A DNA stretch of 8,153 bases from Lachnospiraceae bacterium (GTDB taxonomy: Bacteria; Bacillota_A; Clostridia; Lachnospirales; Lachnospiraceae), in contig JAGCAV010000179.1 of the NCBI GenBank assembly GCA_017652545.1, positions 1 to 8,153 on the forward strand. Reading direction: 5' to 3'. Made by a program: the position numbers and the translations under genes. Below the pieces are notes generated by a model. It did no database searches, was not told the origin of the DNA, and worked only from the letters and a program-made list of their open reading frames with translations. Shown piece after piece: positions 6,213 through 8,153 of the stretch (positions are counted from its first letter, which is position 1; every line of letters begins with the position of its first letter).

Positions 6213-6986
6213 TTAAGGCAGATACGCCTCCCGCGCGACCCCGGCCGTCACCGCGCAGACGGAGTCCGGTCCCCTGAAGGACAATGGTCCGCCCTTCAGA
6301 TCCGTCACCCTGCCGCCTGCTTCCTCCACAATCAAGGCGCCGGCGCAGAAATCCCACAGCTGCAGGATCGGCTCGAAGAACAGGCCGATCCTTCCGGACG
6401 CCACCATGCACAGGTCATAGGCCGCGCTCCCGCTTCTGCGCATATCCACACTCTTTGTCAGATACCAGTGTCCGAGTTCAAAAGCTCTCTTTGTGAGCTC
6501 ATCGGCATAGTATGGCGCCGTTCCCATGCTGATCAGGCTTTGCGAAAGCGGGTCCTCGCTTGTCATCAGCCGCCTGCCGTTCTCATAGGCGCCGAGCCCC
6601 CTCTGCGCCGAGAACATCCGGTCCGTATAGGGATCATACACCACACCGATATAAGGCTCTCCGTCAAGGAGCAGCCCGATGGATGTGACGCTCAGGTCAT
6701 ATCCTTTCATGAAGTTGGATGTGCCGTCGATCGGGTCAATGACGAAAGTATATCCTCTCTCATATTCGGGCGGGAACAGTTCCTTTCCTTCTTCCTCGCC
6801 CACGAAATGGGCATCCGGCAGAAGCTTTGTCAGTGTTTCGATCAGGTATTCCTGCACCTTCTCATCATACTCGGTCACATAATTGGCCCGGCCCTCTTTT
6901 GTCATGATACCCTTTTCCCGACCGGCGCTCAGAATGATTTCACCCGCACCCCTGGCGGCGCTCATAATCTCTTCGATCAATCCCAT
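6213..6986 (-). CDS. Inositol-monophosphatase-family sugar phosphatase
   Basis: Mg-dependent phosphatase of the IMPase/SuhB/fructose-bisphosphatase superfamily, 257 aa from ATG 6986 (SuhB is about 267). Metal-binding motifs are intact: VGEEEG 62-67 with the catalytic Glu, DPIDGTSNF 84-92 with Asp84 and Asp87, and WDFCAGALIVEEAGG 211-225 with Asp212. No signal peptide, so cytoplasmic. Family substrates include inositol phosphates and various sugar phosphates; this member's substrate is not readable, but the setting among sugar genes suggests a sugar phosphate. A TTG at 7007 would add seven residues; ATG 6986 is chosen because AAGGAAG lies nine bases upstream and the TTG has no site. It follows the alpha-mannosidase by 114 bp, the widest gap in the cluster; I found no convincing promoter there. 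Confidence 0.88.
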   Translation of the reverse strand: MGLIEEIMSAARGAGEIILSAGREKGIMTKEGRANYVTEYDEKVQEYLIETLTKLLPDAHFVGEEEGKELFPPEYERGYTFVIDPIDGTSNFMKGYDLSVTSIGLLLDGEPYIGVVYDPYTDRMFSAQRGLGAYENGRRLMTSEDPLSQSLISMGTAPYYADELTKRAFELGHWYLTKSVDMRRSGSAAYDLCMVASGRIGLFFEPILQLWDFCAGALIVEEAGGRVTDLKGGPLSFRGPDSVCAVTAGVAREAYLP

Positions 6987-7100
6987 CGCAATGCTCTTCC
7001 TTACCAAAACAATTCATACGATCAGCCGTCTTCCCTCTGGAATCCGGGCATTTTCCTGTCTGTACGTCCCGTCAACAATACCCTTTTGAAGGCAGGCATG

Positions 7101-8153
7101 TCAAGTATCGGCAGGTCCTTCCAGACATATGGTTCTGATCTCATACGGCATGATGTAGATCTCGATCATGCCTTCATGAATCGTCAGTTCCTTCTTCTTC
7201 TCTTCCAGCAGATCCGTCTCCCATGCTTTCACATAGGGGCCGCACACGTGAAGCGTCACTTTTCCCCGGCGGTTATCGGTCTCATACAGCCGCAGGATCG
7301 TTCCATCGCCGTCAATGGCTTTCTTGATCACCTCGATCGTCACGTGATCTTCCTCCGTACGGGCGGCGCTGAAGCGCCCGGGAAGAATTCCGCCCGGGGT
7401 CCTTTTCTTCACAGCCAAAAGCGGGTTGTTCAGCATATAGGCTTTCGCGATGGTTCTCCCCTGCCGGAAGTCTCCGTCATGCGGACAGATGGCATAGGTA
7501 AAGGAATGATGTTCCCTGTCAGCATCGTAGTTCGGATACGTTGCGGATTTAAGCATGGTCAGGCCGATCACACCGTTCTTCACGCTGCATCCGAACTTGC
7601 TTTCATTCAGGATGCTGACACCGTATCCCTCCTCGGAAACATCCAGCCACTTATGGCACAGGACCTCGAATTTCGCCTGGTCCCACGATGTGTTGGAATG
7701 TGTGGGACGTTTCACGTTTCCGTACTGGATCTCAAAGACAGCCTCATCGGTATGAATGTCCACCGGGAAATAATCTCTCAGGAGAATGTGTGATTCATTC
7801 CAGTCGATCTCATTGCGGATGTCGATCTGCGGCAGGTCCCTGTAAAAATACAGGTGCTGAACGATCACAGAACTGAGATAGTTCCTGGTGATCTTCAGGC
7901 AGGCTCTTACCGGTCCGTTCTCCGTGATCTCAATCTCTGAGACTTCATCGATCTCCCATGATTTTTCCGTGTAGTAATGATTGATGTCCCAGGCGTCATA
8001 GTTGTGAGGGATATCCTCGTAGCTGACGATCCGGTTGGCGGCTTCTCCCCGGGGGATCACTTCGCGTTCATTGATCCTGTCATACAGGCTGATGAACTGA
8101 CCCTTTTCATTCAGGATGACATGGAAGAAAGGCGTTTCGATCTCCCGGCAGGA
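7101..8153 (-). CDS. GH38 alpha-mannosidase, C-terminal part, cut by window edge
   Basis: Open frame of 350 codons running off the right edge with no start seen; bases 8061-8153 translate without a stop. The part visible is the beta-sandwich C-terminal region of a family 38 glycoside hydrolase, which removes alpha-linked mannose from glycans. Recognisable signs are ISLYDR (21-26 from the edge), REVIPRGEAANR (30-41) and the HNYDAWDIN block (50-58) typical of bacterial GH38 proteins, then a beta-rich tail ending EIRTICLEGPADT. The catalytic domain with the Asp nucleophile and zinc site lies outside, so activity cannot be judged. A GTG at 8060 could be mistaken for a start, but homology continues upstream of it. 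No secretion signal can be assessed. If linked with the following genes, it would supply free sugar to the operon, though mannose is not a rhamnose-pathway substrate. Confidence 0.88.
   Translation of the reverse strand, partial: SCREIETPFFHVILNEKGQFISLYDRINEREVIPRGEAANRIVSYEDIPHNYDAWDINHYYTEKSWEIDEVSEIEITENGPVRACLKITRNYLSSVIVQHLYFYRDLPQIDIRNEIDWNESHILLRDYFPVDIHTDEAVFEIQYGNVKRPTHSNTSWDQAKFEVLCHKWLDVSEEGYGVSILNESKFGCSVKNGVIGLTMLKSATYPNYDADREHHSFTYAICPHDGDFRQGRTIAKAYMLNNPLLAVKKRTPGGILPGRFSAARTEEDHVTIEVIKKAIDGDGTILRLYETDNRRGKVTLHVCGPYVKAWETDLLEEKKKELTIHEGMIEIYIMPYEIRTICLEGPADT

Noticed and set aside
6987..7100. Possible promoter between the mannosidase and phosphatase genes (TTGACG on the minus strand)
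   Set aside because: The bases 17 further on (AATGCC) do not resemble a -10 element; another TATGAAT lacks a -35 box at the right distance.
6159..7793. 544-codon open frame on the plus strand opposite the phosphatase and mannosidase genes
   Set aside because: It is antisense to two genes with clear family motifs; its protein shows no recognisable domain and is rich in His, Arg and Ser as expected of a codon-bias shadow.

Overview
The window looks like chromosomal DNA of an obligately anaerobic, fermentative member of the Bacillota. Clostridia, and probably Lachnospiraceae, is my inference. It rests on purine-rich Shine-Dalgarno sites, a single-subunit [FeFe] hydrogenase with a cysteine-rich N-terminus, a small TetR-type regulator and the sugar-fermentation gene content. 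Base composition is moderate and even, and I see no phage, transposon, tRNA, rRNA or CRISPR sequence.

All nine supported genes are on the minus strand, so transcription runs from high to low coordinates. In that order they are: (1) the C-terminal part of a GH38 alpha-mannosidase, cut by the right edge; (2) an inositol-monophosphatase-family phosphatase; (3) a nicotinamidase-like cysteine hydrolase; (4) an [FeFe] hydrogenase that looks like group B; (5) a 357-aa class II aldolase; (6) L-rhamnose mutarotase RhaM; (7) a 429-aa protein made of two class II aldolase domains, the second apparently dead; (8) a TetR-family regulator; (9) the N-terminal part of lactaldehyde reductase FucO, cut by the left edge. 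Gaps between genes 1 to 8 are 10-114 bp, and nothing between them looks like a terminator. They could form one long transcript, although the 114-bp and 74-bp gaps could hide weak promoters.

A strong hairpin plus U-tract follows the regulator gene. A second hairpin lies in the short leader of fucO, so fucO is separated from the operon by a terminator. It must use its own promoter or depend on read-through.

The likely core theme is 6-deoxyhexose (L-rhamnose, possibly L-fucose) breakdown. RhaM interconverts sugar anomers, class II aldolases split a ketose 1-phosphate to dihydroxyacetone phosphate and L-lactaldehyde, and FucO reduces lactaldehyde to 1,2-propanediol, reoxidising NADH. The isomerase and kinase are not in the window. 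The alpha-mannosidase, phosphatase and nicotinamidase-like gene have no obvious place in this pathway. The hydrogenase may link it to electron disposal or redox sensing, which is inference. The most unusual points are the hydrogenase inside a deoxysugar cluster, the tandem aldolase with a degenerate second half, and the structured terminator/leader between the regulator and fucO.
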